In this document: piece after piece, positions 34,372-46,007 of the stretch | How the letters are laid out: each line of letters starts with the position of its first letter | Numbering within the stretch: position 1 is the first letter of the stretch | NCBI GenBank assembly: GCA_907163345.1 | Contig: CAJQUN010000154.1 | Span: 1,398,603-1,462,602 of the forward strand | Reading direction: 5' to 3' | Length of the DNA: 64,000 nucleotides | Source: Haberlea rhodopensis | Lineage: Eukaryota > Streptophyta > Magnoliopsida > Lamiales > Gesneriaceae | Notes under the pieces: model-generated | What the model was told of the DNA's origin: nothing | The model's input: only the letters and a program-made list of their open reading frames with translations | Databases searched by the model: none | Made by a program: the position numbers and the translations under genes

Positions 34372-37300
34372 TTAGATTTGCAGAGCGGAATCTGCTACAG
34401 ATTTTCTGCACGAATGTATGTCGATGCTCTGTAGTGTTGGAATATCCCCCAAGCTAGATGGAAATTTCTTAAGTTTCCAGCACTTCTCTATAACCAGTTG
34501 TTTAAGCTTGGGAAAATGCTCGTTCGACAGGTTCCATCTACGAATTTGTAGCGCTTCTAGCTTCAAGAATTTGAGCTTCTGGAACTCATCCTCATTGGTC
34601 TTCCATTCTTTTCCATCAAACGAAGTATACAGCAATTTCAGAACCTCAAGTCTCGGTAGTCTCCCGATCACTGACATTTCTATTGAAGACAATTTGAATC
34701 CGCGTAGAGTCAGTTTCTTAAGACTTTCAGGAAAGTTGATCGTGTCCGAAGACTTGAACTCGCTATCTAAGCGGGATATATTGAGTGATTCAATCCGAGT
34801 AAGGTAATCTAGCACAAGATATCTACGACACTTCTCCACAGAATCCCACAAAGGTCTAGTTTCACATTTCAGCTTGCGAAGGTGGGGTAAGCATCTCAAG
34901 ATTTTCTCGTCATTCTCATGAAAAATTCGAAGATTAGAAAGGCTTTCGAGGTTACTCATTTGAATGCCCTTTCCCACAATTACGCTACTGCAAGATTCAC
35001 TGAATTGTGCATGCTTCCTGATGCGAAGATTTCTCAACTTCACCAGATTTAAAAGAGTCTCCTCTGGGATTTCTATGCTTCCATAACCATCAAGAACAAG
35101 AAACTCCAGTTTCTGAAGGCTCCATATTGATGGAGGTATGCAGTTTGCCGTTAATTTCATTTCCATGTATCTCAACTGAACCAGCTGCTCGGCTCCAGTC
35201 AGATCAAGATCTTCTGCTTCTCGCAAGTCCTCGGGAGGTTCTTGTGTGGACAAATCCAGGACCCTCAACAATTTTAGCCGAGAAGAAATTAACGTAACAT
35301 CTGGCCAATAACCCAACCAAGAGCGGACATGATGACCAAAAGGTCTTGATTCGGTATGTATGGAATCATGGTGTATGCACAGGCGATGATGCTGCGCATA
35401 TATTGAAAATTGACTGCAAAATTACCATCATTCATCAGCAATCCGCAGTATAGCACGCTAAAGCGGAAAAGAAAATGAAAGAAAAAGATGAAAGTAAACT
35501 TACCCTTTGATCATGTTTAGAAAGTTAAATTCTTTAGCTTTTCTCAAGCACATCTCACGCAATAAATCATGAAGTTTACAAGATTTGATTCCACCATCTG
35601 GTCGTCTTCGGGCTACTAGCACTAGACTTCTATTCATTATCTCCGTCAGATAATCCTCTGCTACCTCATTTAAGCTCTTGTGTTCTTGTTTTTGAATAAA
35701 CCCTTCTGCAATCCACAGGGATAATAACTTTCGAACTGGAATTTCTCTATATTCCGAAAATGCTCCGAAATACAGAAAACACGGCTTCAAATGAGATGGT
35801 AAATGTTCGTAACTAAGATCCAGTACGCTCATCCACTTGTTCTGGTCTTTAGAAATCTGAGAACTAAGGCTTCCAGCAACCTCACTCCATAAGCTTCTTT
35901 TCTTCTCCATTTTTGCAAGTGCTGAAGCAATCACAACTACAGCTAGAGGCAGTCCCTGACAATTTTCTGCAATTTTTCTCCCCAAGTCTACCAATTCTTG
36001 AGGGCAATCGTCTTTCTGGAGCACCTTTTTTCGAAGTAACTCCCAACACTGATCATTCGACAGAAAGGGGAGTGGATGAATTATGCTATCTGATGGAGCC
36101 ACGTCTCTTTCTTGACTGGTGAGCAATATTCTACTTCCGTTTCCATCGCCTGGAAGATATCTTCTGATGTCATCCAATTCGTATGAATTCCATACATCAT
36201 CCAAGATAATCAGGTATCTCCGACCCTTTAAACTTTTGTAAAGCTCCACACCCAAATTCTCGGTCTTCATACTTAATATTTTGTCATGCTCAAGGTCACT
36301 GACATTACTCAAAAGGTGGACTAACAGATTTCTTTTCCGATATATATGAGAAACAACAAACCAAGCACAACAGTCGAATCGCATTACAACTGTGGGATTA
36401 TCATACAGTTTCTTGGCTAAAGTGGTCTTGCCAAGTCCAGGCATTCCGAATATGGAGATGATTTGTAGCTGTTTCGGTCCTCCCGTTAGTTGATCAGCAA
36501 TATTTGTTATCTCATCCTTGAATCCCACGATGTCATCAACTCCAGCTAATTCTTTTGTTTGTGGTTGTGCCTCTGCCTTGGGATCTATAGCAGTTTTTTG
36601 AGTTCCAACAACATAGTCATTCTTGATCTTAGGGGTGGGATACCAGATAGGAATATCTCCAACCAAAACTGAGTTGATAATATATCTGGAATCAACGATC
36701 TTCATGACTACCTCAAACACGACTGAGGCAAACTTAATCTTTGCAATGACATCAGGAATCCTGAGGGTGAGATACCAGGCAGGGATATCTCCGACAACAA
36801 ATGAGTTGACGAGAAATTCGGCTTCATATGTGACATCTCTGATTCGTTTCTTAAGCTCCATATGCTGCTGCTCCTTTAATATTTCAAGGAATGATCTCAC
36901 GAACATTAGCTCCTTTTGCAGATTCTTGATTGTATCCCAAACACCAATAATCAGATCACTCTTCTGATCCACCAAATGCTCAAGATCATCAAGTAAAGTA
37001 TCCACAATAAAGAGAGAATCGATTGCAGTGTTCGGAGCAGCATAGTTTGGCTTCTTGAAGACTGTGATGCAATACCCTTTGATCTTTGCTTTCAAGGAAT
37101 GGAACTTTTTGATCAATCTAGAGAGAGATATATCAATCCGGCTATGTTCACCTTCGTCTGTGAAAAAAAAGAGATACGAGAAAGTTCCAGCCTCATTAGC
37201 CACAGCCTCAATATCATTGATTAAACATTTGGTTTCCTTAAGCTCAAAGCACCGAAAAGGTTCATCCCCAAGAACTGAAATGAGAAGCTTCAGATCCTTC

Positions 37301-37698
37301 TGCAGAATTTCTATTTCATCCTCAACTTGATAAATCAAATTTGCATGACAGTTAACTACCTGCTCCACAATATCCAGGAGAAAGTCGAGAAAGCAAGCCA
37401 GAAGTTCACTTGCCAGTCTGCAGTTGTCAGACGATTCCATCTCTGGAACTGTTAAGAATTCCCTAAGCCTGTCGGTGAAAGACAGAACCTTTCTTGGAAA
37501 GCGAGAGGTACCTCTTGATTCTTCAATACGGTTTAGTAGATCCATCGAACCATTATCATTGGGGCGAGATTTGAGTGCATAGCGAAGGACCGCATTGATA
37601 TGGGATCCATTCCACGTAAAGGTACTAAACTTCTTGAAGTCATGAGTGTTCAGACGCCGCAAAATATTGGGGAGTTCTGAACTTTCTAGAAGATCCAT
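34372..37698 (-). CDS. CC-NB-ARC-LRR disease resistance protein (NLR), 2 exons, about 1078 aa
   Basis: Exon 1 is 37698-35504 and exon 2 is 35413-34372. The 90-bp intron has GTAAGT and TTTGCAG ends and the joined frame is open. Residues 1 to about 385 form a long helical N-terminal region like that of R1/Rx-type asterid NLRs. NB-ARC follows: P-loop GMPGLGKTT (Lys424), kinase 2 LIILDDVWN (Asp500-501), GLPLA (near 582), RNBS-D CFLYFGAFSE. The MHD position reads LHD (709-711). The C-terminal third is leucine-rich repeats (LRVLDL, LRYMEM, LEFLVLDG and so on). Such proteins sense pathogen effectors inside the cell and trigger defence by an ADP/ATP switch. All core motifs are intact, so it may work. 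The N-terminal region contains a 44-residue internal repeat. Confidence 0.93.
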
Positions 37699-38440
37699 TC
37701 TTCCCCTGGCTTTCTTAATCTGAAATTTTTGGAAATGTTGATGGAAGTGAAAGGAAGTGAGAGTGAATGTTAGGCCCCAAACAGCTTATATCCTCGTACA
37801 AGGAACTGTTGCATTCTTGTTTCTTGCTACAAAAAATTTAACACATCGGTTGGTGCAGTTGACTGACTAATTCATCAATGGTGGCTGCTTTGGTGGTTGA
37901 AGACTTGAAGTTTCATATAAATTAATAAAAACACATTAAACAGTAATCAATTGGTGTGGAAGAGCTGAAAAGGAGAGAATCTTCTTTTTGTCAACTCTCA
38001 AATTCGAATATATATTTTCCATCTGTCAGCTAAAACCCCCTACCCAACTTGCCTCTCAAATTTATCTGCATGAACTAGCGGCATCATTGGTACCTGCAAG
38101 TAATAATATAGTCACTGTTCTTCTAACAACTAGACATTGACCTTTCTTTTGTCCAAGCATCATCATATTTGCCTTGTTATTTTGCTAATAGAGGTGCTTG
38201 CCATTAGTTGATAACTAGTGGCATCTCGATCGAAAACATCCTGGTCGAAATATGACTTTCAAACTAAGTGCTTGAGGATATTCTCATATTCTTTTATATA
38301 TAATGTTTTATAAAAACTATAATTTTTTATTTTCATGTAGACCCTTAGAATCATGTTCAAGAATTCTTGTTTGGGCGATTCATACCATCCATACATAGTG
38401 TTTTGATCTAAGATTTCAATTCTTCCTAAATTTCAATTGG
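37699..38440. promoter_or_regulatory. NLR upstream region
   Basis: A weak TATA-like GATATAAG (minus strand, 37785-37790) lies about 90 bases before the ATG. No other gene recognised up to 38440. Confidence 0.35.
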
Positions 38441-38445
38441 ACATT

Positions 38446-39921
38446 TGATAAATGTCATTTTTACACTTATATTGCATATATTTCTTGCTATTTTATAGTG
38501 ATTCTTGGAAGATTTTACGCTTTTGGTTGTATTTTGGTATATTTCGAGGAATCGGGTAGAAGTGCGAGAAACACTGGAAAAAATCCCGTTTTATGGACTG
38601 GGTGGTGGAACTATGACAAGACGAGTCAAGCCATTGGAAAAGAAGTGAAAAATGTTGAAGGAAATTACCATGAGATCGATCGCCATCAGCCAGAAACATG
38701 AAGGAAATTTGAAGCAAGTGGCGATCGATCGCCTATAGGAAGTGATCGATCGTGTTGGGGCAGAACACTTATGCGATCGATCGCATATCATGAAGCGATC
38801 GATCGCTATAATGATAAAACTTCAAGCGATCAATCGCTACTTATGAAGCGATCGATCGCACGCAGAGTCCTATACGAGAAAAATTCCTTAATTAAGTTTT
38901 GGGCTATATTTGGTACCAGATTTCTTGGGCTCGAAAAGGAGAGTATAAATGGAGTTTTTATGTCAAAAATAGGGTTTTTCTCACCTCTGAATAGCAGCCT
39001 ACCATTGGGAGAGGCATCACCTTCAAGAGGATTCAACGCAACGCAGCTAGAGACAGGAACATTGGATCGACGCACAGTTTCAACATCGAGTGTTTTTACG
39101 TAATTCTGAACCTTGTTTTAATTTTATTTTCGATTTTCAATGTTTATAATGTTGTTAGATGTTATAAAACATTGTTTTTCCTTTAATATACTAAGCTAAG
39201 TTTGTTATCGAGACAAGGGGATCTTGTGTATGAACCCATAGTTTTAGTTCTAGTTTTTGATTGAGTTATTGTTATCTTTGTGTTTGTGTTATGCTTTTAA
39301 TGCTTTTAAGGGATTAGCTACCATTTGAATGATGTTAGTTTGCAATTGCGATCGAGAGATGATATTGTAATACGGAACCAATAACATATACTGTGGATTT
39401 CAGACCGAGATCGAGAGATGACGTCAAATACACGAGTGAAAGCTATAGATATCTAGTAATCGTAGGCTAAGGGTTTTCATAGAGCGATTGTAAACCTTGA
39501 ATTGTTAAATAAGTGAACGAGAGTTACTTACTGCAAATCGGTGTTAGGTTTAATATAGCTCGAGAGAGTGTATTAGATATAACTGAAAAACTTATCACCT
39601 TAGATGTATTAATTTTAATTAGAACTAGTAGATGAATTGTGAGGGATTACTCAAGTGAACCGAAGTCTCGATATTTTTCTCTACTGTTTACTATCTTATT
39701 TTTTTGTGGAGTGGTTGATTCTTGGAGTTGAGTAAATTAGTTAATCTTTCAAAACAATTTCGTAGGTTAAATATAATACGCTAATTAAATTTAGTAATTA
39801 CTATTATTCCCTGTGGGTACGACAATCCTTACTTTTATATCATTATACTAAAACTTGACACCGTACAGTTGCGGTATATAACCGTTACACTGGAATTAGT
39901 TGTTTAAAATAAAAGCGATCA
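38446..39921 (+). mobile_element. Probable solo LTR, 1476 bp
   Basis: Begins TGATAAATGTCA and ends GCGATCA, giving TGAT...ATCA ends. The flanking pentamers are ACATT (38441-38445) and ACATC (39922-39926), a 5-bp duplication with one mismatch. The 3' part (ccctgtgggtacgacaatcc, then gacaccgtacagttgcgg) resembles the end of large plant Ty3/gypsy LTRs as I recall them. No internal domain follows, hence solo. The strand is inferred from that similarity. Confidence 0.5.
38672..38859. repeat. Cluster of GCGATCGATCGC palindromes in the solo LTR
   Basis: Perfect 12-mers start at 38721, 38773, 38795 and 38848. One- or two-base variants lie near 38672, 38742 and 38826. Spacing is irregular, so this is not a simple tandem array. 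Confidence 0.9.
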
Positions 39922-40109
39922 ACATCTAGGGGTAAAACACTGTTTTGATGGGGGCCACGAAAACAGTATCAAATTGAGGCAAACTCTGAATGCTAGATAT
40001 GAGCTCAAAATAACATTTCATTCGAATTCAAATAATACAGATACAAAACCATTCTAGGCCATAGAATAACAAAACCCCGTGGCAGACAAGAAAGTAGGCT
40101 AATAAAGCT

Positions 40110-40344
40110 TTAAGCAAGTTGCTCAAGCAAACCACATTTCAATAGAAATTTCTTCTGGTTACAGTCCAGCATTTCACTCAAGCTACAATGTATGTGGTTT
40201 TGCTTCAAAAGTTTTTGCCTCGACTCTAATCTTTTCTTCAAACCGTGCCTAAAGAAATCAGGATAATCAGCAATTTCGCCAATTTGCCTCCCCATCACCT
40301 CTGCCAAGAAATTGATCCTTGGTCCTAAAGAATTACCAACGCTA
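40110..40344 (-). pseudogene. mTERF-family C-terminal fragment
   Basis: The minus-strand frame reads SLGPRINFLAEVMGRQIGEI, then ADYPDFFRHGLKKRLESRQK, SLSEMLDCNQKKFLLK and a stop at 40110. This resembles the last repeats of plant mTERF proteins: PRINFL, YPxxFxxSLxKRIxxR and a final phrase with KKFL. mTERFs act in organelle gene expression. Coding sequence runs right up to the gypsy LTR that begins at 40347, so the gene appears cut there. Its upstream part is not in the window. There is no stop within the fragment. Confidence 0.6.
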
Positions 40345-41590
40345 TTTGTGAAAACCTGATTTTTCCAACCAAGTCAATAACTAGAGTTTTGGTCAAACCG
40401 CAATTAAAATCCTTAAGTTAATCCATTTAATTGATGTTATTTGGTCAAATCAAATACTACGTATAGATAATATTGAAAAATAATAGATAATATTGAATTA
40501 TATATCATAATATCTTGACAAGATATAATATTGACTTATATTATGATAATCTTTTATATATATAGATATAACCAAAATCCGAAAATAAAGCATAATCTAA
40601 AGATAAATTTTGGAAGATACGATTGAATTTCAGAAGTTGTAGGAACCGAGATTCTCGAATTTCAAGCTCTATATATCAGCGCACGACGCACACGCGTTGT
40701 ATGTATAACGTAATATATGAAACATACACATTGATTATGTTTAACGAAATATATGATCTTGATTGCACCACCCTCGGATTATATCACCTGTTTCATATGA
40801 AAAAACCTAAAAGAGGAAAAGTAGAAAATGAATATTTCCAAGACAATTTGTGAAATGTTTACCATATTTAAACACCCAATAAGTTCTTTAAAATATAAGC
40901 AAAAATGTGTAGAGAAAATAATCTTGAAGATGAAATTACCCTTGTTCTTGAGAAAATTTCTGAATTTTTTTTAACATATATCAAAGAGTGGAACATACAT
41001 CTTACCCTAGTTTCATCTGCCCAATATACGTTAATTTTAATTTATTCTCCAATAATTTATTAATGTCTATTCACATCAAATCATAAACTGCCTCTCAATG
41101 AATGAACCAAAATTTCTCAAAGCATTCCGGAATTTTGCATGCAGCATTTTATGCCTAGAGATTTCTGTAAGAGACATTGCTACATCAACTGGAAATTAAA
41201 AAAAAATTCTTGTTTCTTCTTCACTTCTCCTTGAGTACACTAGTTGATGGTCCTTCAATGCTTCCCTCAATTTTATGATGTTCATCCATATTCATATCCT
41301 CTGCCAACAAACACAAACTCCATAAGTTCAAACAACTCAACTATCTGCGAAAGTTGTTATTGCAACATCAACAGCTTGCCTGAATATTAGTCGATAGACA
41401 CAAAATTTAGACGGCAATAATAGAGAACGATTAATATCAGAAACATGATTTGAAGTGTTTGAAAACCTCAAACATTCAATAGCAATGACATCATAACATT
41501 TTTTCATCATGTGAGATATTAGCATTACCATAGATGTATAAGATAGAAAATGACACAGATCTTTAAGAAAATTTTGAGCTTCAACACCAT

Positions 41591-41760
41591 CCTGATCGTT
41601 GAAAGATTTCTCCAGACTCTCCAATACTCTTGCTGCCCGGGTTCTAGCATCATCTATGCTAGTTGCGCTCATCATATCCCCAACAAAAAAGTCCACCCAT
41701 TCTGCACCATCCACAGGAAGATAGTTTTGAACGTGAGGCTCCTTAACATTGGCTTAATCC
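41591..41760 (-). pseudogene. Fragment of a plant CUE-domain protein gene
   Basis: The minus-strand frame gives VKEPHVQNYLPVDGAEWVDF and then VGDMMSATSIDDARTRAARV, LESLEKSFN. I recall this block from an uncharacterised plant CUE-domain family (Arabidopsis At5g32440-like), where it lies after the CUE domain and before a coiled coil. Neither the CUE domain nor the coiled coil is seen here, so this is one exon's worth. The name rests on memory of the family. Confidence 0.5.
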
Positions 41761-42408
41761 CCTTCAATTGGTGTATCCGTCAATTATTTAAAATTCTTTA
41801 ATAAATTAAAGAACTCAGAATATGTTCAATAATCAAGTGCAATATGCATAAAAAGCAAACCCTAAACAAAAATTATGTAACTGATAATCACGCAGAAATG
41901 CATCAAACACCAAAAATATTATAGAGGAATGAGTTCTGCCTGATATAATATGTTTAACTTATCGTGTGAAGGAATGGTTGGGTAAGTACAACTGTTATAG
42001 CATAAAAAGGACAAAACATGAGCATGCCCATTATTCTTATTGAGGTGCAACCAAAGATCAAAATGTATGTTCTCGGTTGACAACCTAAGAAAGTACACTT
42101 CTATCCACTTCTAAGTATTCGTAGCATATATCTTGTTACCACATCGCCATTATTTCAGTGGTCTTTATAGCAACTATATGTGTGAACTCAGTAAATTTTT
42201 TGTTCAGAACAAGGAGATGATACTCACCTGCAAAAAAAGAAAGAAAATTGTGCTAAACCAATATAATAGACTGGATATAAAACAATCCATGTTGAATTCA
42301 GATGATCAAGAACTTGATATATTTCAACCATAATCTTCTCTGCACAAATTTCAAACTTTAAATACAAAGGAAAATTAAAAACCAATATTCACATATCACA
42401 TAATTTAC

Positions 42409-42530
42409 CTTCATAATTTCTGTGAAAAGTGAGAGGAATCAAATCCTCCTGCTTGAGCGGACCTCCAGTTACCAGATGTTTCCCATACTTCATGATGTAT
42501 GGAAATATATCTGAGAATATTTTGAACAAA
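42409..42530 (-). pseudogene. Exon-like fragment of an unidentified gene
   Basis: The minus strand encodes YGKHLVTGGPLKQEDLIPL and FHRNYE, ending in a good splice donor (GAAG|GTAAAT, exon end at 42409). It looks like real coding sequence, but I cannot name the protein. Present only in the full-length Helitron copy. Confidence 0.4.
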
Positions 42531-44017
42531 AATTAAAGAAGAAAGCAGATACGTTGTCTTAGATATGAGTCGAGAAGTTAGAAATTTTGTGGGCACTAAA
42601 AAATTATGTTTTTTAATGGTCATGTGATTTAACATATCAGTACTAAACAAAACCATGAAAAAAATAAAATTCAGCAAATGTACCACAACTAAATGAAAAT
42701 ATAAACTTAGGCAGGAAACAAAAAATCAACAATAATAGAGGATTAATAGGACTAAAAGCAAGACATATTAAATGTATTTTATAAGAGAGCACGATTATAT
42801 ATTTTACAGAGGAATAATAAATAAAGCGTAAAAACACATAATTGCAATGAATAAAATCACAGCAACAAACAAATAAAAGCATATGCATAACTTATTTTCG
42901 TTTCCAAACTCATGTTTTTTCTTAAGTACCACAAAGCTACATCCGACACAATGTGCAAATTTTTATTTATCTAAACCCATTTGCCAATTTTTCCAATTTC
43001 TATCGACCATTTCACCAAAATACATTATGACACTAAAAATTAGTCCATGTATATGCATTGAGATATGGAAGAAAAAATTGTGAGGTGTCTCCTTTAAACC
43101 GGGAAGTTCTTTGTGCTGAAGATGATATGAAATGTGAGGGTTTCTGGAAGGAAAAGAATATGAATCTTAACGAAATCTAATGGGAGAAACACGGAAAGAA
43201 AAAGATGGGGAAGGGGTGAAGGCGCTGGAAGCGCGAGGAGGTGAGAAACCACTGCTGACAATGAGAAATCGGAAGGGGAAACAACTACTGTTGATTATTA
43301 TTACAATTATCACATAGAGTGAAAATACTATGTTTCCCTCGGATTTCTTGATGCTTGTAACAAATACTTGTGCCACCATAACCATGCAGACCAATAATTA
43401 CTGCGGTGGCGGGGGACTGAATTCTGGCCGAAACAACTCTTTTCGTCGTGGAGGGTTGTGAAAATAAGCCACAGCCTCGCTGAAATGCTGCACACCAGAA
43501 GTCAAGAATCGCCTGCGAGAATAAAAATGAGGGATAGCATATTTAACTACAAATTACAACAAATGCTAATAAAAATATAACGGCAAAAAATTATTTGATT
43601 TATGCAGAGGTAGAGCAACATAAATATCAAGAAATGGGAGTAAGACGAATAACAAAAGAATAACGAATGGATGGCTCCTCCCATTGCTCCAAAGTAACAA
43701 AATTATTATGGCAGAAAACCAAAAAGCCCGATATTGAAACAAGAAAGTGGGATCATCAATTTAAAGCAAATGGTCGACATAGTTGGCATTAAAATCTTAA
43801 TTCCTAATGATTGAGACATTGAGCAGATTTCTAAAATTTTAATTTCGGTGGTCAAATATGAATGCAGTATGACGGAGAAAAACACATTCATTGTGAGATT
43901 ATGTTAGGGAAAACACAATAAAAAGAGAACATGAGGTTCACACCTAGAAAAATAAGAAATTTACACAGTGATATTGGATGGCTATATAAACCATGAAAAG
44001 TATAGATCTATATAGAT

Positions 44018-44424
44018 CATGGTTATAAAAAGTCCTCGCTTGGCTCGCCTAGGCGAAAAGCCAAGCCAGGCCATACTGTGTCGCCTCTAGTGTGTGGGAG
44101 GCCCCACACATACATCAGGCCGCGCTTATTCAGCGCCTGGGTGTCTGGGGCTTAAGCCGTGGGCGATGGCTTGATGGAAATGAAGAGTGTTAATGGGATT
44201 GAGCTTAAATTACTTAAAAAATAATAAGCCCAAATCCTATTTTCAATAAGCTCAAAGCCAATTTTAAATAAGCATAAACCTTATATTTATATATTAGAGT
44301 ATTAACACGTCATATTTATTGAGCATCTTTTTAGCTATATAATTTGGCTATTTTGGGAAAAATATTCATATCTAAATATTTAAAATTTATTTTTCCTCGA
44401 CCCGTAACATCTATTAGGCCTATG
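44018..44424. mobile_element. 407-bp MITE in one Helitron copy
   Basis: Absent from the equivalent place in the second copy (near 47453). Flanked by atatagat on both sides (44010-44017 and 44425-44432). An 8-bp duplication fits a hAT-type MITE. The left part holds GC-rich palindromes such as ggctcgcctaggcg and aagccaagcc. Confidence 0.8.
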
Positions 44425-46007
44425 ATATAGATGTATACATGAAATAAAACAGTGAAACATAATAAATTTAATATCAGGTGCATTAAAGCACGTGATTATA
44501 CAAAATTAAACTAAACAAATAAATCTGTCGATGTCCATAAATAACAGTGTATATCATAAATTAGGTTTCGGAGCAAAACAACAAACAACGAACATCATTA
44601 ACACACAAATTATTTCATAAAAACGATAAAACCTAGGTTGATTTGATGAAAAGCCTACCATTTTTCTGTGGGTGCAACGCCATCTCCATTCTTGCTCGTC
44701 TATATAGTGAATCTTTGGTTGAGAGAAGGAGAATTTGAATCGAAGCCGAGATAGAAGAGAAGGCAAGGGAAACGGGAAAAGGCCAACCGATTTGAGTAGA
44801 TTGAGACATTTGTCAAACATATGGATAAAAACATGTAAGTTGGCTAAGAGATGTGAAAACTCTCTTCCTCTCTAAATTGCAATCTCTTTCTCATTTCCAC
44901 GCTTTTTGACCAAACACAATTTGTTTCCCCACCATAAGATATGTTCTGATAATAAAAAAGAATATCTTACAACACTTAAATCAAAAGTGTTAAATTCCAT
45001 GTGACATAAAGGTGAACCAATGACTTCAACAACATGGTAGTAGTAAACTAACAGTGAAACATTGTCCAGAAAATATCATGATATCACCAAAATAAGCTTT
45101 ATTGAACGTAAAACCAAAAATTTGTCTTTTATATTCAGTAAATATCTTAAATAAAAAGAAATTAGTATAATATTTATCCGTCGACATTTTATCAAACATT
45201 TTGCAGGCATTACATAATCATTAATCCAGTTTCATAAAGAGAATCATGTTGTGAAAACACCAAACAAAATACAGAGCCCATAATTAGGCAATATATCATT
45301 GGTCTTAGCTATGATGATTTGAAAAACATTTACGACAATGATTATTTGATTTATCGACGAACATGTAACAGATATTCGAAAACAAAAAGTTGATTCTTTC
45401 ATCACAATCTCAAGAAAGTAACACTTGACTATCGAAAAATTTGATGCACACGAAGAAGATGAGAAATTAACGAAACAACTGGAAATGTGAGAGGGTGGCG
45501 AAGTGATTAAGTAATCTGAAGCACTTCCCCGATAAAAAATACAACATTTACGTAAAATGCACATTAATACGAAAGTACCATCGTGAGGAGCGATGAAATT
45601 GAGGCAACCGTAACAGACGAGAGCGATCGGTTGATTCACTGCAGTCTAGAACTCCGAGAAGGCATCGAACAACGGTAACATGTAATGCTTGAGGAAAGAT
45701 GTGATAAAATGGATGGTGGTCGACGATTTTGGTCTGAGAGAAGAATCGAATATACAGAGGGAATTGTGGTGGTGAGGTTGAGGGTGAACAACTTTTTTAC
45801 GGTTTATAATTGAGAGAGAAATTGGGTTACAGATGGAAATGTGGGCATGTGGTTGAGGGTGAAGATATTTTTTTGACCATTTTGCCCTTCTTAATAAAAG
45901 GAAATGAAACTTTGTTGGTGGGGTGTACACTGAAATTACCAATTGGTTTAATTTGACGGACGAAAAATGGTTAGTTTAGGGTGGTGATGTATTATAAGAT
46001 AGTAAGA

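Larger units (their letters stand above)
40676..46007 (-). mobile_element. Putative Helitron with captured gene fragments
   Basis: On the minus strand the segment starts A|TCTTACTATCTTATAATA (46007) and ends CTGA|T (40676). Helitrons insert between A and T, start with TC, end in CTRR and make no target duplication. Only a weak stem (CGTT...AACG) lies before CTGA, so the 3' hairpin is poor. The sequence carries exon-like pieces of apparently unrelated plant genes, all on the minus strand, as gene-capturing Helitrons do. No Rep/helicase is present, so it would be non-autonomous. Confidence 0.5.
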
